DNA from: Polytrichum commune
Taxonomy: Eukaryota; Streptophyta; Polytrichopsida; Polytrichales; Polytrichaceae
Assembly: GCA_950295325.1 (NCBI GenBank)
Contig: OX485805.1
Location: forward strand, 45,532,758-45,596,757
Direction of reading: 5' to 3'
DNA: 64,000 nt
Shown here piece by piece: positions 48,181 to 58,992 of this stretch (position 1 is the first letter of the stretch; each line of letters starts with the position of its first letter). Below the pieces are notes generated by a model that saw only the letters and a list, made by a program, of their open reading frames with translations, did not search any database and was not told the origin of the DNA. A program made the position numbers and the translations under genes.

Positions 48181-48681
48181 GGGCCACTTCACACACGAGA
48201 CTGAGAGCCCGTGACCATTACATTTCAAGCAGTCTCATTGGTGGAAAAGGTGGAGCCGGTCCAAGTTCGCTTCCCACTACACTTGAGGGACCAACGGAGT
48301 ACGTGAATGCAAGATGCATGTAAAGTCTACATGGATTCCTACATGGCATCAAATGGATCATGTGTCATGGTCACTTGGACTGTTTTCAAAAACCACCTCT
48401 TGTGGGTAGGCCTAACACAAAACCGGGAGACCATGGCACTCTGAATACTCACAATCACTGATTTATCTGATCCTATCATGTGTGAGGACCCCCATGAATA
48501 AAAAAATTCATTGAAATAGCATTTAGTTGAGGGCTTGGTCACATATGACTTCACACTACACTTGAGGATCCGTGACCACACTACATGATTTTGGAGGTGT
48601 CTTGGGACGGCCTTTGGACACTCTCTTTTGGGCTCTCACAATTTCATGGTCATGGCTCTTGGCCCGTGTGGGAAGTGGCCC
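48181..48681. mobile_element. PIF/Harbinger-like MITE, 501 bp, TTA duplication
   Basis: The left end is gggccacttcacacacgaga and the complement of the right end is gggccacttcccacacgggc. TTA is present on both sides (48178-48180 and 48682-48684), the 3-bp duplication expected for PIF/Harbinger. Non-coding. Confidence 0.72.
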
Positions 48682-48684
48682 TTA

Positions 48685-50286
48685 GACACTACTTCTAACC
48701 CTTGAATGCAAATAGGGTCCGTATATGACCCCAAATTGCAATAAAACATTTGTTTCTCATAGCAAATGTTATCAAAGTGAGCTAATTGTTTTGGAAAACG
48801 TGTCTAGACTGATGATGAACCATGTGCGTAAACAAAGATTAAGAAATGTTCAATTGAGTGGCTTGTGGAAATCAATCCATGGCAAAAGGGTTGGGTCATT
48901 TGGCCACGCCCTAGTTTGGTTGGGCATGAGTTTCATGTGTTGCCAACCATTATCTCAAACACAACATTCCATCACATTCCTTGGGCAACTAAGCTTGTTC
49001 CATTACCAAGAGTCCACTAATGGTTCACCCCACAATAAAGGACTAATGGTTAAACCTAGACATGTTGGGTTCTAGTCACAACCTTGTTTTTTGCAAGCCC
49101 GTCCTTGTCCATGCATAGTTTTTGAGGGATTTCAAATTGCTTACGGCATTCACTTGTTAGTTGTCATGTTCATACAACGAACATGGGGCCGATTGACCTA
49201 ATTTCGTGTATGCAATTTCTCATTGGGATTTACATAACGGGATTTGTGGCAATTGTCCACCATTGCAACCTCCCAAATTCAATTCCTCAAGTGTAGATAT
49301 ATTTACTCGAAGTTCTAGGGATGGATTGAGGATGCATATAGGATAACGAGTTTGCAAGCATTGGGAAAAAAACCCCCACTATGTCATGGAATGTTTGAAT
49401 GTCAATTAGGGTGCATTAGTATTGATATGGTGGAGAAATTCCCTATAACGCTTGCCCAAAATTCAATAATATGATATTGTAGCTCTCTAGTAGCTTAAGC
49501 ACCTCTATGTCAATAATTAATCAAAGTGCGAAAGTAAGTTAGGCAGCTTGGGAGATAATATTCTAAAATTGGGTACATTAGAAAAGTATTTCATAATAAG
49601 TTAGACATTCATTCCCGTTTGCTTGTCTCATTCATGTTTTTATGGTAGTGTGTGCAACATGACTTGTGAAGCAAAATCATGCTTGCATTGTTTTTAGACT
49701 ACGAGTGAGATTGATGACGCGTGAAGATACTATTGAAGTTATTTAATGCTACTTTGTTGGATTCCAGTGAATGTCACTTGCATTATTAGGATTTTACGCA
49801 CTCTTTGAGTGTTTTTTTGGGGACACTCAATGAAATGAATTTCCCATAAATGTAGGCACCTTTGAAGTCAATTGTTTTATGCCCAAGCTGCTAGAGAACT
49901 ACAGTATGGAGCTCGTCATTTTTTTCACTCATAGAAGAAGTTTCCAATGTTGCCCATTTCATAACATTCCCTATTCAATGTTATAATCTATTTTATTGCG
50001 AACCACAAACAGTCAAAAACAAATTTCCTTCTTCTAGACTACGCCATTTTGACATCCATACAAATTGTATTTCTCAAAACATGTGTTTATCTTTGTCAAA
50101 AAAAACGATGTACATAGAGCACTGTGAAGTGACCTGTTTTCACCCAAAAATGGCCAAGTCTTTTTTAGGGGCTAAACAATGAATTTTATATTTGAAACCC
50201 ATAATATGAACGAAGAATAACCTAGGCTTGTTAAACATACCACACCCCAATATTCATTGCTTACAAATTATGAGATTGTGTTACGA
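48685..50286. other. No supportable gene
   Basis: A 116-codon plus-strand frame at 48725-49075 shows no known domain. The rest is A/T-rich, with no further repeat I could delimit. Confidence 0.35.
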
Positions 50287-50413
50287 AACATCATTAAGCA
50301 ATGTGCGTTTATTTTGCGGGCCCTAAGAATAGAACCATGGGATGCCCTAGCCTAACACAAGGAGACTTATATTCTCAAGGCCCACATAATGAGTGTACAT
50401 TGCTTAATAATGT
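50287..50413. mobile_element. Short MITE, about 127 bp, related to 44543-44693
   Basis: The left end is acatcattaagcaatgtg and the complement of the right end is acattattaagcaatgta. Inner gggccctaagaata pairs with tctcaaggccca. Same family as 44543-44693. Confidence 0.6.
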
Positions 50414-51372
50414 AATGTCACCTATTCCCATTTGTCTTTATATACTATGATATAAATAAATCCTCAATCAACGGGTCATCAAGCATAGCCTCGTGTGCAT
50501 AGCACCTTAGGACTTGCTTATACTAAAGGCATCAAGCCATGGATCTCAAATGACCACAATACGTTTTTTTTGGATGAGAGCATGGAGAAGTCCATGGACT
50601 TACATTGCATAGTCTTTGGAGGTCACAAGCCCTTAGTGTAAACTCAAACGGAATCATAAAAAATACCTCACATATTTCGATTAGGTATGAGAATGCGTCA
50701 TGAAGTAGAGAAGAAAGAAAGTGTTTGTAATTTATATATATTTTTAATGTATTGGTGTTTGCACATGTTAGGGCATGTTTACATGGAAACCATTAGGCCA
50801 TGGCTCCTGAGAATATTGACATTTCACTGGTCAAGAGTGTCACATGCCCATGCATTAGGTTTACATGAGGGTAGTTTTGGTTATAACCCATTCGTATTTT
50901 ATAAAGAGCATAAATCATTGTTACATTGGACTCCCTTGCCACTCTTTGAGAGCATTCAAGATTTCCCCCCATTGCAAATGAGATCTCGATGTGACAAACA
51001 AACAACTCCGACACTCACCACTCCCACATGTTGATATGACTTGTGAGGTAGATGGTTTTAAACCATCACTTTGAGAACCGAATGTATTATTATCATTATT
51101 ATTGCTAGACTGATGAAATCTTGTGCATATGTTTAAACAATTGAAAGGGAACTTTAACACACAAATCCATGGTTTATTGAATTCCGTATGCAAAAGTTAT
51201 AAGTATTAATATTGTTATTGGTGGATGACTCAAACCCAACACGGAGGTTGCTATTATGATGGTAAATATTTTCTAACTAAATAAAGGCTTCAAGGCAAGA
51301 TTTGAGCATGTTGATTATGGGCAGGGTGTTGGTTCTTGCATGTTGTGCGTTATACCAAGGAGTTGTGTTGTC
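50414..51372. other. No supportable gene
   Basis: Frames of up to 115 codons without known domains. Blocks near 50510-50640 (acttgcttatactaaaggca and caagcccttagtgtaaactc) hint at another degraded MITE, but its ends are not clear. Confidence 0.35.
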
Positions 51373-51375
51373 TAA

Positions 51376-51875
51376 GGGTTGCTTCACACTATGGCCATCC
51401 AAGTCGAGGGGCCATGGGATTGAATAGCCAAACTTTGTTGGGAGTCCAAAGAAGTGGGCTGAAAATAACCAATAAAATATAGGAATTGGAGCCTTTCGGC
51501 CAGGCATAGTATGAAGTTTTCAAAGGCCAAGCCCAAAGTCCAAGAAGGAGCATTCCACTTGATTCCCTGCCCAAAACAACCCCTCCAATCTAACGACCAA
51601 GATCTTGTCAATTTTTTTCTTTTTCTTTTTTTAATGAAAAAATTTGACAGCCTCTCAACCATAGTTTGGGTTCCCATTCCTGCCCGACCCAAACTTCCTT
51701 TGAGAGTCCATCGTCTTGGTCAAAAAGTACTGCCATGTAGGCATTTGGGAGAGTGACAACCTTTGGACTTTGGCCTCTAGTATGAAGAGTCGAAAAACTG
51801 AATTATAGGTTTCTTGTAATCTAATTGGTGAAAAGCGACGGCCTCTTGACCTTCAACCACAGTGTGAAGCAACCC
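51376..51875. mobile_element. PIF/Harbinger-like MITE, 500 bp, TAA duplication
   Basis: The left end is gggttgcttcacactatgg and the complement of the right end is gggttgcttcacactgtgg. TAA stands on both sides (51373-51375 and 51876-51878). Inside are G/C-moderate frames on both strands (up to 102 codons) without a known domain. Confidence 0.75.
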
Positions 51876-51878
51876 TAA

Positions 51879-53559
51879 GGTGTTTCTTGGTTCATTTACT
51901 TATAATACCCACTCCTATGCTCTCCACATGAGATCTGAGTGTGTTTTGAGCAATGTACGATTGCCAAGTGGAAATTTTCACAGAGATTAATTTTATCAAA
52001 AGCCGGAACATGAAGTACTATAGAAGAGAATAAGAACTCCGGTCTCCAGAGGATACTATATACTTGAGTGCACGCTTCATAATTTGGAGAAATATGGCAT
52101 GAAGGTTAGCATACCCATTCCACAAATTGAATCTCTATTGAGATGAGCATCCGATGCCCTCCACCACCCAAAGTTTCTTAGGGTGAATCAAATATTCAGT
52201 CACATCCAAGAGTTCAAACAATCCCACATAATTTCTTACAACATTCTTCAACAATGTTCCTAATCTCTTCCTTGTGAAACTTGCATGAAATTTGCATGAA
52301 ACTTGCATAACAATTGGCTTCCATGACAAATCTTGCAATACCATTATCCATGACCGGTTGATCTAGATTGTCATGGCATTAACATGGAGTTAATTTTGCA
52401 TCCATTTTGTGAAGTTTCGTTTGATCGCTATTAACCCATCTTGTCTCGTAACTTGGTTCATGATGATGAATTGAGTCATTGCTCCCGCAATACATCATCC
52501 ACAATCTCTTCACGTTTATCTAATTCATTCAATGCTATTAACGTCCCTCACCATACCCATCAAATGGATGGGTTAACTCTACTGTGGGCAAGTATGAGAG
52601 GGCCACCAAACCTTGAAGCCCACAAGTGGCCGGTGTATTAAAAGCACCCCGGGCCTAGATCACATCTTCGTTGGGTTGGGCCCCGCCCCTCTCACGCCTC
52701 CTTCATTGCCCAGTCTCTCCGCCCGTACATGTGTGGGAACTTGTTGGGAACCAATGTGACAATACCCAGTCCAAATTTCAAACATTCAAGTTGACATCAC
52801 TTTCATTATTTCCAAGTTAATTGATGGAGCTTCTTCACATGCCAAAGGAGCTTAATGGCTTAAATGACCATGCATTGTCACATTGATTCCCAACGAGGAA
52901 GAGTTCCCACGCAGGTGTGGACATGAAGACCGGGCAGTGAAGGAAGCATGAGAGGGGCGAGGCCTTGCCAAATGAAGTTGTGATTTAGCCCGGGGCGTTA
53001 AAAGCAAGAGCATCCCATGTCTAATAGTGTGTGCATCCTACCATGAATTGTTGGTCGGCATGTGTTTCTCACCAACACCATTCTTGTATCTAATGTTTTT
53101 AAAACTAACATGATGCACTTTCTTAAATGTGGCAAGATAGGCCAATTGAACCATGTACACCCAACTAGCTTCATATAGACTGATTTGGTGTCTTTAAAGC
53201 TAATTTCAGTGTCAAATCAACTAATTAAAGTAACATTCATGTTGCATACTATTCGTATATTTTATGTTGGATGAATGAGAAGTATGCTCATATACATTAA
53301 TCGCCTCTCTCCTACCGTAACAATTCACCGTAACAATTCACCGCAACAATTGGCAATGCACATCTAGAAATGCAAATTCAAGTTCATAATAAGAAATAAA
53401 TTATATTGTCTTGTGCTTGTGAATATGGGTTTTGAGGGCAACATCAAAGTGTTAAATTGTTTGAGGTAGATGTGCCTAATTCAATTGTTTCTCTTGATCA
53501 AGCACCTATATGTAAGTCGTATATGGTTAGGTAGATGTGCCCCAACAACGGATACTCAA
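51879..53559. other. No supportable gene; dispersed repeat fragments
   Basis: A short triplicated block caattcaccg(t/c)aa is visible near 53328-53350, inside a repeat shared with about 6420-6480. No gene was recognised. Confidence 0.4.
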
Positions 53560-53960
53560 AGGACGTGTGTTAAAAAAAGGTTGGACTGCGTGCTCAAAAT
53601 ATGATAACCATTATAGGTTCAATGTCAACATAATAGGGGTCCTATAAGACCACCAAATGAGCACGAGAATCTTTGCTTTGATAATGAAAAGACAAACAAA
53701 TCAACACTGAAAGTTATGAGGAAAGTGACTATAGCCTCGGTTTGGATATGCTAACCATCCCATGCTAATCACATGTTCATATCTTCTAAGAAGTGAGCTA
53801 CTTGAGAAATAAAAGCATTTAAGTCATGTCTACCTTGTGGCAAATATGTGGGCATGCTTATGGTGTGACTTACCCTTTGTTGCACTATATTGTGGTCCAC
53901 AATATACACCATTGTGCATTACAACAGTTATAATTCTTATACTTGAGGGAATTTGAATCA
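53560..53960. repeat. Dispersed repeat copy shared with 1240-1960
   Basis: It shares ordered blocks with the left end of the window, such as ggactgcgtg, agaatctttgctttga and tttggatatgcta. Old and non-coding. Confidence 0.45.
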
Positions 53961-54363
53961 TGCATAAATTTCTCCACATAGGTATTTGTCATGCTTTGGC
54001 AACTATTTCATGGAACCTATATTACTCCACAAACTACAAAATACTTTTTTTTGTCTATTTGTAGACAACCAATATTTAACAATGTTCTTTTGGAAACTAG
54101 TGACTCCTAATTTTGTCTAAGCAGGTTTTATCTGGAAATAATGGAATTGTGAATTTGAAACTGCTTAAAATAGGATGGGTATGAATTGGATCTCATTTTT
54201 CTGGAAGTCTCTCAAATGCACACTACCTACTCTCCATCCCATACATATTCTGACCTTATGATGTGGATCTCCGACACCCTTATATAATATGGGTGGGAAT
54301 ATAGTGTGCTTCCACAATAGTATTCCCGACGTCTTTCGTGTCGATTCCTCCTTTATGGTGTGG
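53961..54363. other. No supportable gene
   Basis: Short frames only, directly left of the hAT-like element. Confidence 0.4.
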
Positions 54364-54371
54364 CCCACACC

Positions 54372-55970
54372 CACGGGGGGGTCACACCCCCTTACATTTT
54401 GTAACCACGTGCGATAATGGGGTATTTAATGGGGGGGTATTTATGCACCTCTCGGTATTTTTTCCCTCCCTATTTGTAGATATAAAGTTGCTTTGACATA
54501 TTTTTAAGCACCCTATGTTTATTTGTAATTTTTTAGAGAGACCAATTTTTGGCATCATTTTTTTTATATAAATCGTACAAGTACACAAATAGTGAGCGGA
54601 ATACTATAGCATTGCAAAATCAACTATGTGGGCAACAAACGTTCCACACCATCCATCTTATCATTTAATCGGTTTCAATTAGTTATACCAATGCTAAAGC
54701 ATTCAAAATGCCATTCAAAACACAACCAATAACACTTGGAGTTTAGTTAAAAGATTACCAATGAACATGAAGATAACAAAATGTACAAGCTAACATAGAC
54801 AAGTTGTAAACACGGATAGAACAAAACAAGAATTATAATCAATTGTCATAAGACATGAAATTTTGCATAATTATCTACTCCAAAACAAAAGATTGCATTC
54901 AATTGAAAAAACCAAATACAAAAATTGAAAACATTACTTTAATTGTGTTCACAAACACATTCAACCTTGTACCAAATATTTACAATGTGAAGGGTTAGGA
55001 TATAACTATGCACCCTCCAATACATGTCAAGGTACATATCGATATCCTCTATAATGTCATGATAAGACAAAATGTTTTGGAGAGGTTTAACACCAATGAT
55101 GACAAATAACTAAAACTAATTGTTGGCATGAGGCGGGCAACCTTCGAAGTCTCCAACCACTCCATCACGTATCCTCCAAGGCAAAGCGCAATCCTCCGAG
55201 TCTACCATGGTGAGGTGCCAAATGTTGTAGCGCATCATCAATCATCTACAAAAGGTTGTTGTAGCAAAAAGGCAATGAATAGAATGTTGGCATATTAGAC
55301 ACTACTAGCAAGACAAGTAAAACTAATAACAAAAATTTATGAAGAATGAACTACATTCCAATCTTAATTCTCATAATTTCATGGCTTGAAAACTAGGTTT
55401 TTTGAGTGAAACACCTGTGTGAATGTTGTGAATGCTATGAAGCAATGAAAAAAACTCCAAAAAATGTGTCTTACCTACCGCCTTTGTGCCACGCTTCACT
55501 ACTTCACCCCTTCACGCTTCACCAACGCAAGACCTCCTACCCAAACGCTTCACCGCCTTCACGCCACTATGCTTGTCCAAACCCTAAGCCAACCCAAGGG
55601 CCGTTGAGAAGTCACAATGTTCCTTCCCCCAAAAAAATCCACAACATTTTCCCTCCATACTAACACTTTTCATTCAAATTTGGACAAAATTTACACAATT
55701 CTTCATCCAAGTAGTCAAACCCATAATTATTCTATTGATTCTACTACACACATTTGGGGGGATCCAATATCTATAATCCTATTTTTTTTCTACTGATTAC
55801 TAAAATGGAGGAATTATTCACCGCCCTATTTTATATATAATCATGTATGGGACATATTTCCAAAGCTATGGTAGATCTAACGAAGTTATAAATTTTACCC
55901 TCAACGAATTAAATTGACCCTATTTTTTATCTCACGTGGTTTCTAAAATTCCGATAGTCACCCCCCCGTG
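54372..55970. mobile_element. hAT-like non-autonomous element, 1599 bp
   Basis: The left end is cacgggggggtcacac and the complement of the right end is cacgggggggtgacta. Both go on to aaccacgtg and gataa. The flanks are cccacacc (54364-54371) and cccacaca (55971-55978), an 8-bp duplication with one change. The aaccacgtg subterminal block links it to the 39440-39845 element. The stretch ggggtatttaatggggggg links it to 8386-9381. An 85-codon frame at 55406-55663 is P/H-rich and not a transposase. Confidence 0.7.
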
Positions 55971-55978
55971 CCCACACA

Positions 55979-56530
55979 ATTTACCATAAACAAAGCAACT
56001 TTTAGACGAGGCTAATAATGTATCTTCAAGAGTGTATGAACTTTATCAAACTCCTTTGTGGTGAATGCCAAAAGACATAAAATGATGAAAGTGTGTGGAA
56101 TCTCTTGTGTGGGTAACATTTTGTGATGCCTATTGGAGAGGGGGGATGGTGGGAGAGGGAGAGTGATAACACATAGAATCATTGCATACCGATGTGGTTT
56201 CTATCTCTACTTGGATTGACCCCTAATGTGGAGCAAGAGACCCTAGTTAGTCCACCAAAACCCAATTGAAATATATCAACAACAAACTCAAGGAGAGGCA
56301 TCCCCTTCTTCATGGGCGCCCATGCGAAATACTCTTTGTGTAGGCTAACATTGGTGACAAAGGGAGACAAGAAAACCAACGTTGGTGTTTTAACACCAAC
56401 ATGAATAAGAAACGTTGGCTTTATGATAACCAAAGCATTGTGTGTACTACTTATGAAATAGATTTCTCCAATACCAAGTAATATTGGCATATAAGACACC
56501 TTACCGCCCACATTTCTGGTTTGCGGTAGA
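55979..56530. other. No assignable gene
   Basis: A 110-codon minus-strand frame (56179-56511) is hydrophobic and open but has no recognised domain. Confidence 0.35.
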
Positions 56531-56558
56531 CCCTAAACCCTAAACCCTAAACCCTAAA
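56531..56558 (+). repeat. Interstitial telomere-type repeat, four CCCTAAA units
   Basis: Four perfect ccctaaa units are the complement of the plant telomere repeat TTTAGGG. So short a tract inside transposon-rich DNA is an interstitial relic or a promoter-type telobox cluster rather than a chromosome end. Confidence 0.9.
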
Positions 56559-57899
56559 CTTTATTGAGACCAAGTTCCAAGCATGCTATATTTAGACCGT
56601 TTGTTTAGAAAATCAACATGGAATCTTAGAATGAAATTCTACAACATTGACAAATCTATAAACAATCCAACGAGTGTTGGTAATTAAAATGACATGTTTA
56701 AGATATACGGCCCTATCATTTGGACACTTTCAAGTCCGCATATAAGTGTTGGCCATGAATCGGAACGAGCATCGTCTTATCTCGATAGTAATCACAACAC
56801 ACAAAATTTGACCTTTCAAGTTTCAAAATTGGAGTAGGAATACCAAAATTATGAAGGTACAAATTAAATACTCTCTTCCTATTTAAATGGTTAGTGACAC
56901 ATGCCCTTTCAAGTGTGTTGTTTACTAGACGTTTATATTGTTTGAACACATGACTCAATCTAACCTTGACAATTGTCATTTTGGTGTTTGTTCCTAATTG
57001 TAAGCCTTGCCATGTACTACTCAAATATAGGCGTCAGATTAAGAAAAGTGACCACATAAGGCCCGCATACCTCAGAGTAATTTAAAAATCTACAAGTTAC
57101 CACTCGACTAGAAAGATGAGTTTTCTTTGTTTCTTTGTTTGTCTCTCTCTCTCTCTCTCTCTCTCTCTACACATGCCCCAATCCCTTACATTGTATACAA
57201 ATAAGCAAGTTTCAAGAAATTTATTAAGAAACTTACTTGCATAAACAAAAGTAGAGGCATCCAAGAAAAGATGAAATAACCAAGGAGTATAAAAGACGTG
57301 CATCTACCACGTAGTTAACCCCCGAAATACCACATTAGCAATCTCAAATTGTCAAATGTATCCTTCAATTTTATTTCAATGATTATGATTATACATACGA
57401 CTTGATAGCTCCTTAACTCAATTCTTATAGCCTTACCTCAAAGTCCAAAATGGTGTTGGTTTGATCGCATATTTTTTTGGGATACCATGCAAGTGTCTAC
57501 ATTGACGATTTGACATTCCTCGATGACAATAGGGTGTGGATACATGACTGTATTCTCGTTTCTCAGACCATTGAGGTCTATACAACATGCATAAACCTTC
57601 TCATGCTGGTAAAATCACCATAATATCAATATGGCTTTGAATGGTATTAACCCAAACAATAACTCGAGTTTACAACTCTTCTCTTGCCTTGATATAACCA
57701 ACATATGATTGATATTACAATCTTGATTTCCACATATAAATCTTTTGACACCGTGATGACTGTTGATTATTGGTATTATGTATTCACCTATATATATATA
57801 TATCAGTCCAACATGGGTCCATACCCCCTCATTTCTGTCTTCTCATTGGTCGTTTCTCTTTATTTATTCATTTAATATTTTTATGGGGCTCACCCAATT
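56559..57899. other. No supportable gene; microsatellites and dispersed repeats
   Basis: A (ct)n tract occupies 57142-57168 and a (ta)n tract about 57788-57804. The block 57013-57085 recurs at 12634-12710, and 57560-57800 recurs at 17860-18075. A 102-codon minus-strand frame at 56716-57024 has no known domain. Confidence 0.45.
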
Positions 57900-58087
57900 T
57901 ATGATTGACCCTGAATGGAGCAAGCCCATTGGGTAAAATGGAAATGGACGGTGGTCAAGCAGAACGAAAATTCATCTCACGGAGAAACGGGGGCGGTCAA
58001 AATTTGAAAAACTCCACCCTCTGAAGCGTCGGGCTACTCTCCCGCCCACGAGCATCAAGTTCAAAAGTTGAGAATGAAAGGTAGAGA

Positions 58088-58258
58088 ACTGGCGCGAACC
58101 TTTCACGGGTCGCCCGCGTTTTCACCGGGCTCACCCGACCATCGAGAAAAGTCCACTCCAAACCGTCAGATCTAAATCCGACGGTGGAGACATTCGATCC
58201 TCGTCATGGAGGGGAGCCTCCTCATTGGTGCGACCGATTTGCCCTCCTTTATATACGA
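58088..58258 (+). promoter_or_regulatory. H2B promoter elements: E2F-like site, CCAAT box, TATA box
   Basis: The site ggcgcgaa (58091-58098) is the complement of ttcgcgcc, an E2F-type site expected for S-phase histone genes. An inverted CCAAT box (attgg) lies at 58224-58228 and a TATA box (tttatata) at 58248-58255, about 145 bp before the ATG. A near-palindrome accgtc...gacggt sits at about 58162-58185. Function is inferred from plant promoter knowledge. Confidence 0.6.
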
Positions 58259-58400
58259 AACCTGCCCTCTGCTTTCATTCATTGCTGTATACTCTCTTCG
58301 CTAGTACTCACAGTCTGCGCTTCTACGCTTTCTTTCGATAGTAATCCGTCGCAGCGAGATTCGTTTGTGTGTTTGATTTCTCAGTTTTGTCGGTTTTGCA

Positions 58401-58992
58401 ATGGCTCCCAAGGTTCCTGAGGAACAGAAGGCCGCTAAGAGCACCAAGGCTACGAAGACAAAGGCAGAGAAGAAGCCGGTGATCAAGAAGGCTGAGAAGA
58501 AGATCAAGGCTGACGGCAAGAGCGATGGCAAGAAGAAGAGGACCAAGAAGAGTGTGGAGACTTACAAGATTTACATCTACAAGGTTCTGAAGCAGGTGAT
58601 AATTGCTCCTGCTCTTCGTTTTTCAGGCTATGTGTTTGCTTTGGGTTGATCGTTGTTTGAGTTGCATAGGGTTCTGATTTTATCTTGCATGTCCTGGGAG
58701 AAACTGTCATAGGTTAGCTCGTTTCTCTACCTTGCTGATGATCTTGTGCTCTATTCAGGTGCATCCTGACACTGGTATCTCATCCAAGGCAATGGGGATC
58801 ATGAACTCGTTCATCAATGATATTTTCGAGAAGCTGGCGCAGGAGGCTGCCAGGCTTGCGCGGTATAACAAGAAGCCAACAATTACTTCGCGCGAGATTC
58901 AGACTGCAGTGCGCTTGATTCTGCCTGGCGAGCTGGCGAAGCATGCTGTGTCTGAGGGCACGAAGGCCGTAACGAAGTTCACTAGCGCCTAG
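58401..58992 (+). CDS. H2B: Histone H2B, with one intron
   Basis: H2B pairs with H2A in the nucleosome core. Exon 1 (58401-58595, 65 codons) gives a lysine-rich N-terminal tail from [20 protein letters not shown] to [11 protein letters not shown]. Exon 2 (58759-58992) gives [20 protein letters not shown] onward through [20 protein letters not shown] to the C-terminal [15 protein letters not shown], which contains the lysine monoubiquitinated in plant H2B. The joined protein is 142 aa, normal for plants, and the histone-fold residues look intact. The intron (58596-58758, 163 bp) is GT-AG in phase 0 between KVLKQ and VHPD. An intron inside a core H2B gene is unusual. The E2F-like, CCAAT and TATA elements upstream fit cell-cycle expression. 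Confidence 0.97.

Noticed and set aside
56531-56558. Chromosome end
   Set aside because: Only four telomere units, with unrelated DNA on both sides.
58301-58710. Minus-strand open frames over H2B (81 and 68 codons)
   Set aside because: They are antisense shadows of the lysine-rich H2B exon and its intron.
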